The translations under genes were made by a program, and so were the position numbers. The notes below the pieces were generated by a model, which ran no database searches, was not told the DNA's origin, and saw only the letters and a list, made by a program, of their open reading frames with translations. Positions 25,476 through 34,950 of a stretch of 64,000 bases of DNA are shown here, one piece after another. Numbering within the stretch: position 1 is the stretch's first letter; each line of letters begins with the position of its first letter. Location of the stretch: positions 3,038,001 to 3,102,000 of the forward strand of contig NZ_CP126269.1 in the NCBI RefSeq assembly GCF_003234445.2. Reading direction: 5' to 3'. The stretch is from Curtobacterium sp. MCLR17_036. GTDB lineage: Bacteria > Actinomycetota > Actinomycetes > Actinomycetales > Microbacteriaceae.

Positions 25476-25949
25476 TCAGGCGGTGCGCGTCGCCGTCGGC
25501 CACACGAGCCGGAACCGTTCGCACACGACCGGCATGTCCGGCTCGAAGCCGCGCGGGTTCTCGGAGTGCGCCCGCCAGTAGGCCTCGTGCTCCCGCCGCC
25601 ACCACGCCAGGGTGCGGTCCCCTTCGCCCTCGGCGCGGGCGTGGTCCTCGTCGACCTCGTCGAACGGGACCACCCGCACGTCGGTGACCGCGATGACCGC
25701 GCGCGGGGCCCCGGCACCATCGAGGACGACGGCGAGGTCCCCGACCGCCGGCAGCGCCTCGTCGGCGGCCTCGTAGTCCCAGAGCGACGACGCCGTGCCG
25801 TCCTTCACGCCGTCGAGCACCAGTGCGAGCAGGTCGTCAGCCTGTTCCGGCGTCGCCCCGAACGCCCAGGCCTCGGGAACGGCAGTCGGCAGGCCCGTCA
25901 CCTGGTCACGTCGGCGGGCCCAGAACTCGTCGAGGGGTGTCGTGGTCAT
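25476..25949 (-). CDS. ASCH domain protein
   Basis: 157 residues: an N-terminal helix MTTTPLDEFWARRRDQV, then AWAFGATPEQADDLLALVLDGVKDGTASSLWDYE, and the beta-barrel core PAVGDLAVVLDGAGAPRAVIAVTDVRVVPFDEV. This is the usual ASCH (PUA-like) layout, thought to bind RNA. AWWRREHEAYW and PVVCERFRLVWP are also family-typical. TATCGT is 6 nt upstream of the ATG, so the mRNA is probably leaderless. The function is unknown. Confidence 0.88.
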   Translation of the reverse strand: MTTTPLDEFWARRRDQVTGLPTAVPEAWAFGATPEQADDLLALVLDGVKDGTASSLWDYEAADEALPAVGDLAVVLDGAGAPRAVIAVTDVRVVPFDEVDEDHARAEGEGDRTLAWWRREHEAYWRAHSENPRGFEPDMPVVCERFRLVWPTATRTA

Positions 25950-26074
25950 ACCCCGACGATAGTGCAGGCGGTCTGTCCTCCGTTGTGCTGACACCCGCGC
26001 TGGGACTGGGGAGCGCGCGCTCGTCCTCGTAGCCTCGTGGGGCATCGACTTCCCCCGCACCACGAGGAGGACCC

Positions 26075-26518
26075 GTGACCCTTCCGGCCGCAGGCTGGTT
26101 CCCGGACCCGCAGGACGCCAGCCGCCTGCGTTGGTGGGACGGTCACACCTGGGGTGACGCCACGCGGGTGCTGCCGAACCAGCCGGAGCCCGTCGCTCCG
26201 GTCGTCGTCGCCGCGGCCGGGCCGTCGTTCTCGGTGCACACGGGGTCGTTCGGGGTCCGCGCGTGGGCGTCCGGCGTGCAGGACCGCCGCTTCTGCGTGT
26301 TCACGATCGTCGCGGTGTTCTTCGCCCTGCTGTCCGTCCGCGTGAACCCGATCGGTGCGAGCAGTGTGCTCGCGCTCGTGTCCGGGGTCGTCGGGATCGT
26401 GCGCCCCGGCGCGACCGGCCCCTGGCGGGTGCTGGCCAGGAGCATCGCGGCGAGCGCCCTCGTCGTCGCCGTGGCCACCGCAGCGGTCGCCGCCTCGACG
26501 CAGCTGCACCTCTTCTGA
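26075..26518 (+). CDS. DUF2510 domain membrane protein
   Basis: 147 residues. The N-terminus AAGWFPDPQDASRLRWWDGHTWGD is the DUF2510 motif, a short Trp-rich module common in Actinobacteria. Three hydrophobic segments follow (about 72-90, 94-110 and 120-142). AGGAGG lies 6 nt upstream of the GTG start. Its role is unknown; similar proteins pair DUF2510 with small membrane domains. Confidence 0.85.
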   Translation: MTLPAAGWFPDPQDASRLRWWDGHTWGDATRVLPNQPEPVAPVVVAAAGPSFSVHTGSFGVRAWASGVQDRRFCVFTIVAVFFALLSVRVNPIGASSVLALVSGVVGIVRPGATGPWRVLARSIAASALVVAVATAAVAASTQLHLF

Positions 26519-26546
26519 CCCGCGGGTACCGCCACCGAGCGACTTC

Positions 26547-26597
26547 GTGAGCAGGAATGGTCGCGTCCGCCACGCGAACCCGACCATTCCTGCTCAC
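26547..26597. other. Long intergenic palindrome
   Basis: GTGAGCAGGAATGGTCG (26547-26563) pairs perfectly with 26581-26597 over 17 bp, loop 17 nt. It sits 28 bp after the DUF2510 stop and could terminate that transcript. No T-run follows. It shows no copy elsewhere in this window. Confidence 0.8.
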
Positions 26598-26602
26598 CGA
26601 GC

Positions 26603-26722
26603 GAACGCCCGGCAGGACGACCCCGAACGAACGCCCGGCAGGACGACCCCGAGCGAACGCCCGGCAGGACGACCCCGACCGACCGGCCGGACGGCCCCGA
26701 ACGCTCGGCAGGACGACCCCGC
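26603..26722. repeat. 26-bp tandem repeat block
   Basis: Units beginning GAACGCCCGGCAGGACGACC start at 26603, 26629 and 26655, a 26-bp period. A degenerate unit and a final partial copy near 26699 follow. The block fills the space between the palindrome and the stop of xerD. It would be translated as Pro/Arg-rich repeats but has no start or family support. Confidence 0.8.
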
Positions 26723-26723
26723 C

Positions 26724-27734
26724 CTACCGCCGCGCCCGCGGGTGCGCCGTCTGGTACACGTCCCGCAGCATGTCGGCGGTGACCATCGTGTAGATCTGCG
26801 TCGTCGCGACGCTCGCGTGGCCGAGCAGTTCCTGCACGACGCGCACGTCCGCGCCGCCCTCGAGCAGGTGCGTCGCGAACGAGTGCCGGAAGGTGTGCGG
26901 GGACACGTGCGCCTCGAGGTCCGCCGCGGCCGCGGCCGCCTGGATCACGAGCCACGCGCTCTGCCGCGACAGCCGGGCGCCGCGCGCGCCGAGGAACAGC
27001 GCCGGCGTCGAGGCCCCGCGTGCCGCGAACACCGGTCGCGCCCGCACCAGGTAAGCGTCGACCGCCGCCCGGGCGAAGCTGCCGAGCGGCACGACGCGCT
27101 GCTTGTTGCCCTTGCCGGTGACCTTGACGACGGAGAGCTCGCCGCCGGCGTCCGACAGGGTCGTGACGTCGTCGACGGACAGTCCGACCGCCTCGGAGAT
27201 CCGCGCGCCGGTGGCGTAGAGCAGTTCGAGCAGGGCCTTGTCCCGCAGCTGCACCGGGTCGTCGGCATCCGCCGAGACGGCACCGAGCAGCCGTTCCATG
27301 TCCTCGACCGAGATCGCCTTCGGCAGCCGCATCGGGGCCTTCGGCGGTCGGACCGCGGTACCGGGGTCGAGCGGCAGCCAGCCCTCCCCCGCGGCGAACG
27401 CCGTGAACGACCGGACCGAGCTGAGCATGCGGGCGATCGACCGCGGTGCGAGCGGCCCCGACGGTCGGGTCGCCAGGTGCGTCACGAACGCCGAGACGTC
27501 CGCGCGCGCGAGCCGGGCGACGTCCTCGACCGCGGAGGCTCCGCCGGCCCGGTCCGCCCCGTCGGACGCCACGACCGGCGCGGTCGCCAGCCACGAGGCG
27601 AACACCTCGAGGTCCCGCCGGTACGCCGACAGGGTGTGCTGCGAGAGTCCCCGTTCGATGGCGACGTGCCGCAGGTACGTCTCCACGGCGCGGTCGAGGG
27701 GCGTCGCCCCCGTTGATGCCCCGGCGGCGGTCAA
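26724..27734 (-). CDS. xerD: Tyrosine recombinase XerD
   Basis: 336 residues. The N-terminal SAM-like domain begins with [26 protein letters not shown]. The catalytic domain shows Arg in [14 protein letters not shown], Lys in [13 protein letters not shown], His-x2-Arg in [17 protein letters not shown], His in [14 protein letters not shown] and the nucleophile Tyr in IYTMV. XerD with XerC resolves chromosome dimers at dif. The start TTG 27734 overlaps the stop of the DUF1349 gene (TTGA), so it is coupled to the upstream operon. No other start fits better. Confidence 0.92.
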   Translation of the reverse strand: MTAAGASTGATPLDRAVETYLRHVAIERGLSQHTLSAYRRDLEVFASWLATAPVVASDGADRAGGASAVEDVARLARADVSAFVTHLATRPSGPLAPRSIARMLSSVRSFTAFAAGEGWLPLDPGTAVRPPKAPMRLPKAISVEDMERLLGAVSADADDPVQLRDKALLELLYATGARISEAVGLSVDDVTTLSDAGGELSVVKVTGKGNKQRVVPLGSFARAAVDAYLVRARPVFAARGASTPALFLGARGARLSRQSAWLVIQAAAAAADLEAHVSPHTFRHSFATHLLEGGADVRVVQELLGHASVATTQIYTMVTADMLRDVYQTAHPRARR

Positions 27735-28312
27735 TGCAGCGCTGCGTCGGGTGCGCCCACCCGGAACCCGGTGAACGTCACGGTCAGGCCGGCACGCGTC
27801 GGCGCCGCGCAGAGCAGGCCCACCGTCACGTCGGCCCCCGGGTCGAGGTACGCGACCCGGACCAGCCGCGCAGACTCCCCCGCTGCCCAGGCCCGCACGG
27901 TCACGGCGTCGCCGTCGCGGCTGATCCGCACCGTCACGGTCCGTCCGACCCACTCCGGCACCGGAGCCACCGACCAGTCCGAGGTCCCCCGCGTGACGAC
28001 GGCACCGAGCTGCGGCGTCCCGTCCGAGACCTCGACCCCGGCCTTGATCCAGTGCTGTCCGTCGACCCGCAGGAACAGCCCCGCCTGGTCGAACTGCTCC
28101 GTGTAGTCGAGGACGAACGACGCCTCGGCCGAGAACGGGCCGTCGACCGCCTGCAGCAGCGCGTGCTCGGAGTCGTGCACGAACCCGTACGAGGTGGTCC
28201 GCCAGGCGTCGCTGCCCTCGACGGCGGTCACGCGCAGGACGTCGCCGTCGAGCGTCACCGCAGCCGGCTCGTTCGTCCACCGCCCCTGGTCGACCAGCGC
28301 AGCGAGGGTCAT
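27731..28312 (-). CDS. DUF1349 (concanavalin-like) protein
   Basis: 193 residues. It reads [30 protein letters not shown], then [26 protein letters not shown] and [17 protein letters not shown], the beta-sandwich blocks of DUF1349 (lectin-like) proteins. The function is unknown; it may bind sugars. ATG 28312 overlaps the nudix stop (ATGA), and its own stop overlaps xerD. It is the middle gene of a nudix-DUF1349-xerD operon. Confidence 0.88.
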   Translation of the reverse strand: MTLAALVDQGRWTNEPAAVTLDGDVLRVTAVEGSDAWRTTSYGFVHDSEHALLQAVDGPFSAEASFVLDYTEQFDQAGLFLRVDGQHWIKAGVEVSDGTPQLGAVVTRGTSDWSVAPVPEWVGRTVTVRISRDGDAVTVRAWAAGESARLVRVAYLDPGADVTVGLLCAAPTRAGLTVTFTGFRVGAPDAALH

Positions 28313-28884
28313 CCGGCGCGCCGTTCGAGCGCGTCCACCGCCAGCACGGCCACGACCAGACCGGAGTTGTGCAGCCGCCCGTCGAGGATCGCCGCCACGA
28401 GCTCGGCCCGGGGCACCCACCGCTTCACGATGTCGGCCTCCTCGGCCTCGCGCTCGAACGCGGTCGCCGTGGGCCGGACACCCCGCGCGCGGTACACCTG
28501 CAGGAACTCGTTGCTGCCGCCCGACGAGGTGTTGTACCGGACCAGCGGCTCCCACTCGTCCGCCTCGAGGTCGGCTTCCTCCGCCAGCTCGCGCTGCGCG
28601 GCGGTCAGGTGCTCCTCGCCCTCCATGTCGAGCAGCCCGGCGGGCAGCTCCCAGTCCCGCACCCGCACGGGGTGACGGTACTGCTGGATGACGAGCACGC
28701 GCCCCTCGTCGTCCTCTGCGTAGACCGCGACGGCACCGGTGTGGTCGACGTACTCCCGCACCATCGAGTCGTCGTGGTACGCGATCGTGTCGCGCCGGAC
28801 GTCCCACACGGCGCCCTCGTACACGACGGAGGATTCGGTGACCTCGAAGGAGGCCGGCTCGTCAGCGATGGGTGCGTCAGTCAC
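28309..28884 (-). CDS. Nudix hydrolase, probable ADP-ribose pyrophosphatase
   Basis: 191 residues. The Nudix box is [25 protein letters not shown], with catalytic glutamates in [15 protein letters not shown] and the FLQVYRARG segment place it in the ADP-ribose pyrophosphatase group. It converts ADP-ribose to AMP and ribose 5-phosphate. GTG 28884 is chosen because the sequence upstream is repeat DNA. TTGGAT lies 6 nt before the start, a weak leaderless promoter. In Actinobacteria this gene often sits between pyrG and xerD, as here. Confidence 0.9.
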   Translation of the reverse strand: MTDAPIADEPASFEVTESSVVYEGAVWDVRRDTIAYHDDSMVREYVDHTGAVAVYAEDDEGRVLVIQQYRHPVRVRDWELPAGLLDMEGEEHLTAAQRELAEEADLEADEWEPLVRYNTSSGGSNEFLQVYRARGVRPTATAFEREAEEADIVKRWVPRAELVAAILDGRLHNSGLVVAVLAVDALERRAG

Positions 28885-28910
28885 GCAACCATCCAAGCAC
28901 GCGCCCCTCG

Positions 28911-28972
28911 CGGAACCAGGTTCCGGACACAGCACCGCGTCGTTCCGCGGTTCCGTGTCCGGAACCAGGTGC
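28911..28972. repeat. GGAACCAGGTTCC palindrome element, copy 2
   Basis: The first 29 bases (28911-28939) are identical to the copy at 17911-17939. Here the right arm (from 28955) matches over 12 bp, GTGTCCGGAACC, and then diverges. It lies just upstream of the nudix promoter. Confidence 0.85.
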
Positions 28973-28991
28973 CGTGGTCGCGACCAGCGAT

Positions 28992-29033
28992 GGACGGGAG
29001 GCGCGGTGCCAGCTGGCACCGCGCCTCCCGTCC
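28992..29033 (-). terminator. 42-bp perfect palindrome downstream of pyrG
   Basis: The 21-bp arm from 28992 to 29012, starting GGACGGGAGGCGCGGTGCC, is mirrored exactly by 29013-29033 with no loop bases. It starts 13 bp after the pyrG stop. It is the most perfect copy of the GGACGGGAGGC family in this window. It probably ends or protects the pyrG transcript, although there is no clear T-run. Confidence 0.8.
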
Positions 29034-29046
29034 GAGACCACTCGCG

Positions 29047-30762
29047 TTACGCGACCTGCGCTTCGGTCTCCGGGTCGAACAGGCTGGACGCCTCGTGACG
29101 CTCGATCGCGGCCGCGACGAGTCCCGCGAACAGCGGGTGCGCGTCGGTCGGGCGCGAGCGGAGCTCCGGGTGCGCCTGCGTCGCGATGTAGAACGGGTGC
29201 ACGTCGCGCGGGAGCTCCACGTACTCGACCAGGGTGCCGTCCGGCGACGTCCCCGAGAACACGAGGCCGGCCTCGGCGATCTGGTCGCGGTACTTGTTGC
29301 TCACCTCGTAGCGGTGGCGGTGGCGCTCGGAGGCCTCCGGCGCACCGTACAGCTCCGCCGCGAGCGACCCTTCGGTGAACGACGCCGGGTAGAGGCCGAG
29401 GCGCATCGTGCCGCCCATGTCGCCGCCCGCGATGATGTCGACCTGCTCGGCCATCGTCGCGATGACCGGCGTCGACGTCTCCGGGTCGAACTCGGTGCTC
29501 GACGCGTCGGTCAGGCCGGCCTCGTGCCGGGCGTACTCGATGACCATGCACTGCAGGCCGAGGCACAGGCCGAGCGTCGGGATGCCCTGCTCGCGGGCGA
29601 ACTGCAGCGCGCCGAGCTTGCCCTCGATGCCGCGCACGCCGAACCCGCCGGGGACGCAGATGCCGTCGACGTCGCCGAGCTGCTTCGCCGCGCCCTCGGG
29701 CGTGGTGCAGTCGTCGGACACGACCCACTTCAGCGTGACCTTCGCGTCGTGCGCGAAGCCGCCCGCACGGAGCGCCTCGGTCACCGACAGGTAGGCGTCC
29801 GGCAGGTCGATGTACTTGCCGACCAGGGCGATCGTGACGTCCTTCTTCGGCTCGTGCACGGCACGGAGCACCGGGGTCCACGCGGTCCAGTCGACCGGAC
29901 CGGCGTCGAGCCCGAGCGCGTCGACGATGACCTGGTCGAGGCCCTGGTTGTTCAGCAGCGTCGGCAGGTCGTAGATCGACGGGACATCCACCGCGTTCAC
30001 CACGGCGTCCTCGTCGACGTCGCACATGAGCGCGATCTTGCGCTTGTTCGAGTCCGACACCGGGCGGTCGCTGCGCAGCACGAGCGCGTCGGGCTGGATG
30101 CCGATGGAGCGCAGCGCCGCGACGGAGTGCTGCGTCGGCTTGGTCTTCTGCTCACCTGAGGCGTTCATGAACGGCACGAGCGAGACGTGCACGAAGAACA
30201 CGTTGTTGCGGCCGAGTTCGTGCCGCACCTGGCGCGCGGACTCGATGAAGGGCTGCGACTCGATGTCGCCCACCGTGCCACCGACCTCGGTGATGATGAC
30301 GTCGGGCTGCGGGTCGTTCTGTGCCTGCTCGCGCATCCGACGCTTGATCTCGTCGGTGATGTGCGGGATGACCTGCACCGTGTCGCCGAGGTACTCGCCG
30401 CGACGCTCCTTGGCGATCACCGTCGAGTACACCTGGCCGGTCGTGACGTTCGCCGACTGCGACAGGTTGATGTCGAGGAAGCGCTCGTAGTGCCCGATGT
30501 CGAGGTCCGTCTCCGCACCGTCGTCGGTCACGAAGACCTCGCCGTGCTGGAACGGGTTCATGGTGCCCGGGTCCACGTTGAGGTACGGGTCGAGCTTCTG
30601 CATGACGACCTTGAGGCCGCGCGCAGTGAGGAGGTTGCCGAGGCTGGCTGCCGTCAGGCCCTTGCCGAGAGACGAGACGACCCCGCCGGTCACGAAGATC
30701 TGCTTCGTCACCTTCGGGGTCGCGTTCGAAGAATTGGTACCGCCGCTGAGAGTGTCCGCCAC
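29047..30762 (-). CDS. pyrG: CTP synthase
   Basis: 571 residues. The N-terminal synthase domain has [46 protein letters not shown] and [11 protein letters not shown]. The glutaminase domain has [11 protein letters not shown], the nucleophile Cys in [16 protein letters not shown], and His/Glu in THPEL-type [11 protein letters not shown]. It converts UTP to CTP using glutamine. GTG 30762 is chosen; TACGAT lies 8 nt upstream (30771-30776 in plus numbering). The open frame upstream is repeat-derived and rejected. The N-terminal ~20 residues before TKQIF are longer than in E. coli. Confidence 0.95.
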   Translation of the reverse strand: MADTLSGGTNSSNATPKVTKQIFVTGGVVSSLGKGLTAASLGNLLTARGLKVVMQKLDPYLNVDPGTMNPFQHGEVFVTDDGAETDLDIGHYERFLDINLSQSANVTTGQVYSTVIAKERRGEYLGDTVQVIPHITDEIKRRMREQAQNDPQPDVIITEVGGTVGDIESQPFIESARQVRHELGRNNVFFVHVSLVPFMNASGEQKTKPTQHSVAALRSIGIQPDALVLRSDRPVSDSNKRKIALMCDVDEDAVVNAVDVPSIYDLPTLLNNQGLDQVIVDALGLDAGPVDWTAWTPVLRAVHEPKKDVTIALVGKYIDLPDAYLSVTEALRAGGFAHDAKVTLKWVVSDDCTTPEGAAKQLGDVDGICVPGGFGVRGIEGKLGALQFAREQGIPTLGLCLGLQCMVIEYARHEAGLTDASSTEFDPETSTPVIATMAEQVDIIAGGDMGGTMRLGLYPASFTEGSLAAELYGAPEASERHRHRYEVSNKYRDQIAEAGLVFSGTSPDGTLVEYVELPRDVHPFYIATQAHPELRSRPTDAHPLFAGLVAAAIERHEASSLFDPETEAQVA

Positions 30763-31240
30763 GGGATTCCATCGTACGTCAGAACTGCCGGGAGGCGCGA
30801 CCTCCGTTCGCAGTGGGCGTTGCGCGGACGGGTGGCCGGGTCCAAGGCGGGTGCTCCGGTCGGCGGGTGCGCGCAGCGTGCGCGGGTTGTGCGGGCACTG
30901 TGCGGGCTGAGCGGGCACGGCACGGCTCGGCGCGGCGCTGGGCGAGCGGCCACGACGCGGGCGAGCCAGACGCGTTGCGTGGAGCAAGCACGCGTCGCGC
31001 GAGGCGAGCAGGCACGACGCAGGGTGAGCGCCGCCGTTGCACGGGGCGTGCGCACCTTGCGTGGAGCAAGCACGCGTCGCGCGAGGCGAGCCAGGCGTCG
31101 CGCGAGGCGAGCAGGCACGACGCAGGGTGAGCGCCGCCGTTGCACGGGGCGTGCGCACGGGCGGGCGGTGGACTCGCCGGACAGCGGCCCGGACGTGCGA
31201 GGCGGGGACGACCCGCGCCTCCAGACCGGTCCCCTGCCGG
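30763..31240. repeat. pyrG-recN gap with an 82-bp tandem duplication
   Basis: The segment 30975-31055, beginning TTGCGTGGAGCAAGCACGCG, recurs at 31057-31158. The second copy has an extra internal duplication of 21 bp. Related half-copies precede it at 30900-30970. The block is flanked by GGAGGCGCG (30791-30799) and CGCGCCTCC (31214-31222), the arms of the GGGAGGC hairpin family. No gene is visible in this 478-bp gap apart from the pyrG promoter at its edge. Confidence 0.85.
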
Positions 31241-32935
31241 TCAGGCGCGCTGGCCGGCCACGTCGAGCAGTTCGCGGGCGTGCTCGATGCCGCTCGCGCT
31301 GTCCCCGAGTCCCGAGAGCAACCGGGCCATCTCCTGCAGCCGGTCCTCGCCCTCGAGTCGCCGCACGCTCGACGAGGTCACCGCACCGCTGGCGTCCTTC
31401 ACGACGTTGAGGTGGTTGTTCGCGAACGCCGCGACCTGGGCCAGGTGCGTGACGACGATGACCTGGGTGCGCTCGGCGAGCTTCGCCAGCCGTCGCCCGA
31501 TCTCGATCGCTGCCGCTCCACCGACGCCGGCGTCGACCTCGTCGAAGACGAACGTCGGCACCGTCGTGCTGCCGGCCATGACGACCTCGATCGCGAGCAT
31601 CACCCGCGACAGCTCACCACCGGAGGCCCCCTTGCCGATCGGACGCGGGTCTGTGCCGGAGTGCGGCTGGAGCAGGATCGACACCTGATCGCGGCCGTGG
31701 CGGCGGTACTCGCCGGCGTCGGTGACCTCGACGACCAGCGTCGCCCCTGCCATCGCCAGCGTCTTCAGCTCGGTCGTGACGCGCTTCGCCAGGTCCGTGG
31801 CGGCCTTCGTCCGCGCCGTGGTGAGCGCACCGGCAGCATCGGCGAGCGCCTGCTCGTCCTGCTCCACCGCACCCTGCAGTGCCGCGATGCGGTCGTCGTC
31901 GCCGTCGAGCTCGAGCAGCCGGTCGCTCGCCCGCTGTCCGTACGCGATCACGTCGTCGATGGTCTCGCCGTACTTGCGGGTGAGCCCCGCGAGCAGCGCC
32001 CGCCGCTCGTTGATGACCTCGAGGTCGTGTCCGGCGTCGGGTTCCAGCGACCCGAGGTAGCTCGAGATGCTCGCCGAGGTCTCCGACGCCTGGATGCCGA
32101 GTTCGGTCAGTTGCTCGAGCACGGGCTGCAGCGCGGCGTCCGATGCGACCACGCGCTCCACCGCCCGTCGTGCGGACTCGACCAGGCCGATGACGTCCGA
32201 GACGCCGTCGAGCGACTCGCTCGACAGGGCCTCGTGCGCGAGCGCCGCGGACAGGCGGAGCTCCTCGAGGTTCCCGAGCCGGTCGGCTCGTTCGCCGAGC
32301 TCGACGTCCTCGCCGGGCTGGGGGTCGACCGCCTCGATCTCGTCCGAGGCGGCACGGATGCGCTCGGCCTCCGCCACCCGGTCGTCGCGGTCACGCGTCA
32401 GGGTCTCGAGCTCGGCGGCGTGTGCCTGCCAGGCGTCGTAGGCGACGACGTAGCGCCGCAGGGCCTTCTCGAGGGACGCACCCCCGAAACCGTCGAGCGC
32501 AGCACGCTGCGCGGTGGCGGAGGTCAACCGGATCTGGTCGGACTGGCCGTGCACGGTCACGAGCTGGTCGGCGAGCTCACCGAGCACCGCGACGGGAGCG
32601 CTCCGGCCCCCGACCGTCGCCCGGCTGCGGCCCTCGGCCGACACCGTGCGGGTGAGGATGAGCTCGCCGTCCTCGACGGCGCCGCCGGCGTCCTCGACAC
32701 GCTCGGCGACGGCGGCGTGGTCGGGGACGTTCCACCGGCCCTCGACGACCGCGCTCGACGCACCGCGCCGCACGGAGGCGGCATCGGCGCGGGAACCGAG
32801 CAGCAGCCCGAGCGCCGTGACGATCATGGTCTTGCCCGCGCCGGTCTCACCGGTGACGACCGTGAACCCGGGGCCGAGTTCGAGCGTCGTCTCACCGATG
32901 ACCCCGAGGTCGCGGATCGCGATCTCCTCGATCAT
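31241..32935 (-). CDS. recN: DNA repair protein RecN
   Basis: 564 residues, an SMC-like ATPase. Walker A is GETGAGKT (29-36); the ABC signature is [17 protein letters not shown]; Walker B is [15 protein letters not shown] coiled-coil region separates them. RecN acts in double-strand break repair. ATG 32935 has AGGAGG 5 nt upstream. It lies downstream of nadK and tlyA in the same direction, the standard actinobacterial order. Confidence 0.95.
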   Translation of the reverse strand: MIEEIAIRDLGVIGETTLELGPGFTVVTGETGAGKTMIVTALGLLLGSRADAASVRRGASSAVVEGRWNVPDHAAVAERVEDAGGAVEDGELILTRTVSAEGRSRATVGGRSAPVAVLGELADQLVTVHGQSDQIRLTSATAQRAALDGFGGASLEKALRRYVVAYDAWQAHAAELETLTRDRDDRVAEAERIRAASDEIEAVDPQPGEDVELGERADRLGNLEELRLSAALAHEALSSESLDGVSDVIGLVESARRAVERVVASDAALQPVLEQLTELGIQASETSASISSYLGSLEPDAGHDLEVINERRALLAGLTRKYGETIDDVIAYGQRASDRLLELDGDDDRIAALQGAVEQDEQALADAAGALTTARTKAATDLAKRVTTELKTLAMAGATLVVEVTDAGEYRRHGRDQVSILLQPHSGTDPRPIGKGASGGELSRVMLAIEVVMAGSTTVPTFVFDEVDAGVGGAAAIEIGRRLAKLAERTQVIVVTHLAQVAAFANNHLNVVKDASGAVTSSSVRRLEGEDRLQEMARLLSGLGDSASGIEHARELLDVAGQRA

Positions 32936-32987
32936 CGGTCCTCCTGGTCGGTCGTCGCGGATGCGGTGACAGGGCGTCCCACAGGGG

Positions 32988-33920
32988 TCACAGGAGGTCA
33001 CCGTCCTCGTCGTCGGACTGTGGCCCGCGCCACCCGGCGACCGGCAACTGGAACTTGGCGACCAGCCGGTCGGTGAACGGGGCGTCCTTCAGGCGTGCGA
33101 CCCGGACGGGGTCCGGCGACCGTCGGACCTCGACCCGTGCACCCGGGGGCAGGTCGTGCGTGCGGCGCCCGTCGCACCACAGGACACCGACGCCGCTGGT
33201 GCGACGGAGCACCTCGATGGCGAGGGTGCAGTCCGGGCCGACCACGATGGGTCGGGCGAACAGGGCGTGCGCGCTGAGGGGGACCATGAGCAGGGCGTCG
33301 ACGTCCGGCCAGACGATCGGACCGCCGCCGGAGAACGAGTACGCCGTCGAACCGGTCGGCGTCGAGACCACCACGCCGTCGCAGCCGAACGAGGACAGCG
33401 GGCGGCCGTCGACCTCGGTGACGACCTCGAGCATGCGCTCGCGCGAGGCCTTCTCGATGGTCGCCTCGTTGAGGGCCCAGCTCGAGTAGACGACCTGGTT
33501 GCCGACGACGACGTCGACCTGGAGCGTGACGCGTTCCTCGACGTGGTACTCGCCGGAGAGCGCGCGTTCGACGGTCTCGGCGAGGGCGTCCCGCTCGCTC
33601 TCGGCCAGGAAGCCGACGTGGCCGAGGTTGACCCCGACGAGGGGCGGACGGGTGTCCCGCACGAGTTCTGCAGCGCGCAGGATCGTGCCGTCGCCGCCGA
33701 GCACGATGACGATCTCGAGCTGGTCCGTCTGCACGTCGACGCCGAGGATGTCGACCTGGCCGACCGAGGCCTCGGCACGCCGGATGTCGGCGTACTCGTC
33801 GAAGGGCATGACGGGTTTGAGGCCGGCTGCGTGCAGGAGGTCGCAGACCTCGACAGCAGCGTCGATCGAGTCACGGCGGCCCGTGTGGCTCACGAGCAGG
33901 ATGTGCCGGTCCTCGGTCAT
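32988..33920 (-). CDS. nadK: NAD kinase
   Basis: 310 residues. The GGDG motif is VIVLGGDGTILRAAE, followed by VGVNLGHVGFLAE, WALNEATIEK, and STPTGSTAYSFSGGGPIVWP. It makes NADP from NAD with ATP or polyphosphate. ATG 33920 overlaps the tlyA stop (ATGA), so expression is coupled. The C-terminal ~20 residues (GWRGPQSDDEDGDLL) are acidic. Confidence 0.95.
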   Translation of the reverse strand: MTEDRHILLVSHTGRRDSIDAAVEVCDLLHAAGLKPVMPFDEYADIRRAEASVGQVDILGVDVQTDQLEIVIVLGGDGTILRAAELVRDTRPPLVGVNLGHVGFLAESERDALAETVERALSGEYHVEERVTLQVDVVVGNQVVYSSWALNEATIEKASRERMLEVVTEVDGRPLSSFGCDGVVVSTPTGSTAYSFSGGGPIVWPDVDALLMVPLSAHALFARPIVVGPDCTLAIEVLRRTSGVGVLWCDGRRTHDLPPGARVEVRRSPDPVRVARLKDAPFTDRLVAKFQLPVAGWRGPQSDDEDGDLL

Positions 33921-34750
33921 GCGGTCCCCTCTGTCAGTTCGGTCGCTCGGAGGATCCATTCTGTCGGATTGCCCCCGACACCGCGCTGGAAGTGCGCGAG
34001 GTACTCGTGGTTGCCGTGCGTGCCGATGATGGGCGACGCCGCCAGGCCGGACGTGCCGAACCCGAGGTCCCACGCCGCCCAGAGCACGTTCATCAGCGCG
34101 TCGTGCCGCAGGCCGGGGTCGTGCACGATGCCCTCGCGGACACCGGTGCGTCCGACCTCGAACTGCGGCTTCACGAGCAGGACGAACTCGTCCGCCGGGA
34201 CCGCCTCGACGAGGGCGGGCAGCACGAGCCGGAGCGAGATGAAGGAGAGGTCACCGACGACCAGCGAGGTCTCGGCCGCCGCGGCGTCGAGCGCCGCGTA
34301 GTCCGCCGCGGTGAGGTTCCGGGCGTTCGTGCCCTCGACCACGACGACCCGCTCGTCGAGCGCCACCGAGGGGTGCAGCTGCCCGTGCCCGACGTCGAGC
34401 GCGATGACCCGACGGGCCCCTCGTGCCAGCAGCACCTGGGTGAAGCCGCCCGTGCTCGCGCCGACGTCGAGCACCACGCGACCCGACGGGTCGACCGCGA
34501 AGGCGTCGAGCGCGCCGACGAGCTTCCGCGCCGCACGGGACACCCACTCGTCCACGACGTCGACGACCAGTTCGGCGTCCGGCATCACCGGGGTCGAGGC
34601 CTTCACGACGGGCTGACCGTCGACGGTGACACGGCCGTCCTGGACGAGCTTCGTCGCAGCCGTCCGACTGCGGGCGAGCCCGCGCACCGCGAGCAGTGCG
34701 TCGAGGCGGACCGGGGTCGCGTCGGGCACGCCGCCGTCCGGCTCAGGCAC
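33917..34750 (-). CDS. tlyA: TlyA family rRNA 2'-O-methyltransferase/hemolysin
   Basis: 277 residues. An S4 RNA-binding domain (RLDALLAVRGLARSRTAATKLVQDGRVTVDG, about 11-42) precedes an FtsJ-like domain with VVLDVGASTGGFTQVLLARG and FVLLVKPQFEVG. In Mycobacterium this enzyme methylates 16S and 23S rRNA and sets capreomycin sensitivity. GTG 34750 overlaps the stop of the small gene upstream. It is followed by nadK with a 4-nt overlap. Confidence 0.92.
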   Translation of the reverse strand: MPEPDGGVPDATPVRLDALLAVRGLARSRTAATKLVQDGRVTVDGQPVVKASTPVMPDAELVVDVVDEWVSRAARKLVGALDAFAVDPSGRVVLDVGASTGGFTQVLLARGARRVIALDVGHGQLHPSVALDERVVVVEGTNARNLTAADYAALDAAAAETSLVVGDLSFISLRLVLPALVEAVPADEFVLLVKPQFEVGRTGVREGIVHDPGLRHDALMNVLWAAWDLGFGTSGLAASPIIGTHGNHEYLAHFQRGVGGNPTEWILRATELTEGTA

Positions 34751-34949
34751 GCGCGGTGCCACCGGTCTCGAGCCGGGTCCGGAGTTCGTCGTGCAGGGCC
34801 GAGAACGCGTCGGCGCGCTCCTCGAGCGGCAGCGACTCGGCCGTCGCGGTCTGAGCGGCGAAGTCGTCGTGCTCGACGTGCTCGACGTGCTCGACGTGCT
34901 CGACGTGCTCGTTCGTGGACGACTGCTCGGGGTTCGGCACGTCCGACAC
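34743..34949 (-). CDS. Small protein with HVE repeats, upstream of tlyA
   Basis: 68 residues: MSDVPNPEQSS, then four tandem HVE units (EHVEHVEHVEHVEH), then a helical C-terminus DAFSALHDELRTRLE. It sits between the HAD phosphatase (stop 34951) and tlyA, in tight register with both, so it is probably translated. The HVE part comes from a 9-bp DNA repeat. A small acidic gene in this position occurs in other Actinobacteria. Its function is unknown. Confidence 0.65.
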   Translation of the reverse strand: MSDVPNPEQSSTNEHVEHVEHVEHVEHDDFAAQTATAESLPLEERADAFSALHDELRTRLETGGTARA

Positions 34950-34950
34950 G

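Noticed and set aside
26603..26722. CRISPR array or coding repeat
   Set aside because: A 26-bp period without spacers; no start codon or ribosome site supports translation.
30763..31158. N-terminal extension of pyrG through the repeats
   Set aside because: Cys/Arg/Ala repeat translation of tandem DNA; PyrG similarity starts only after GTG 30762.
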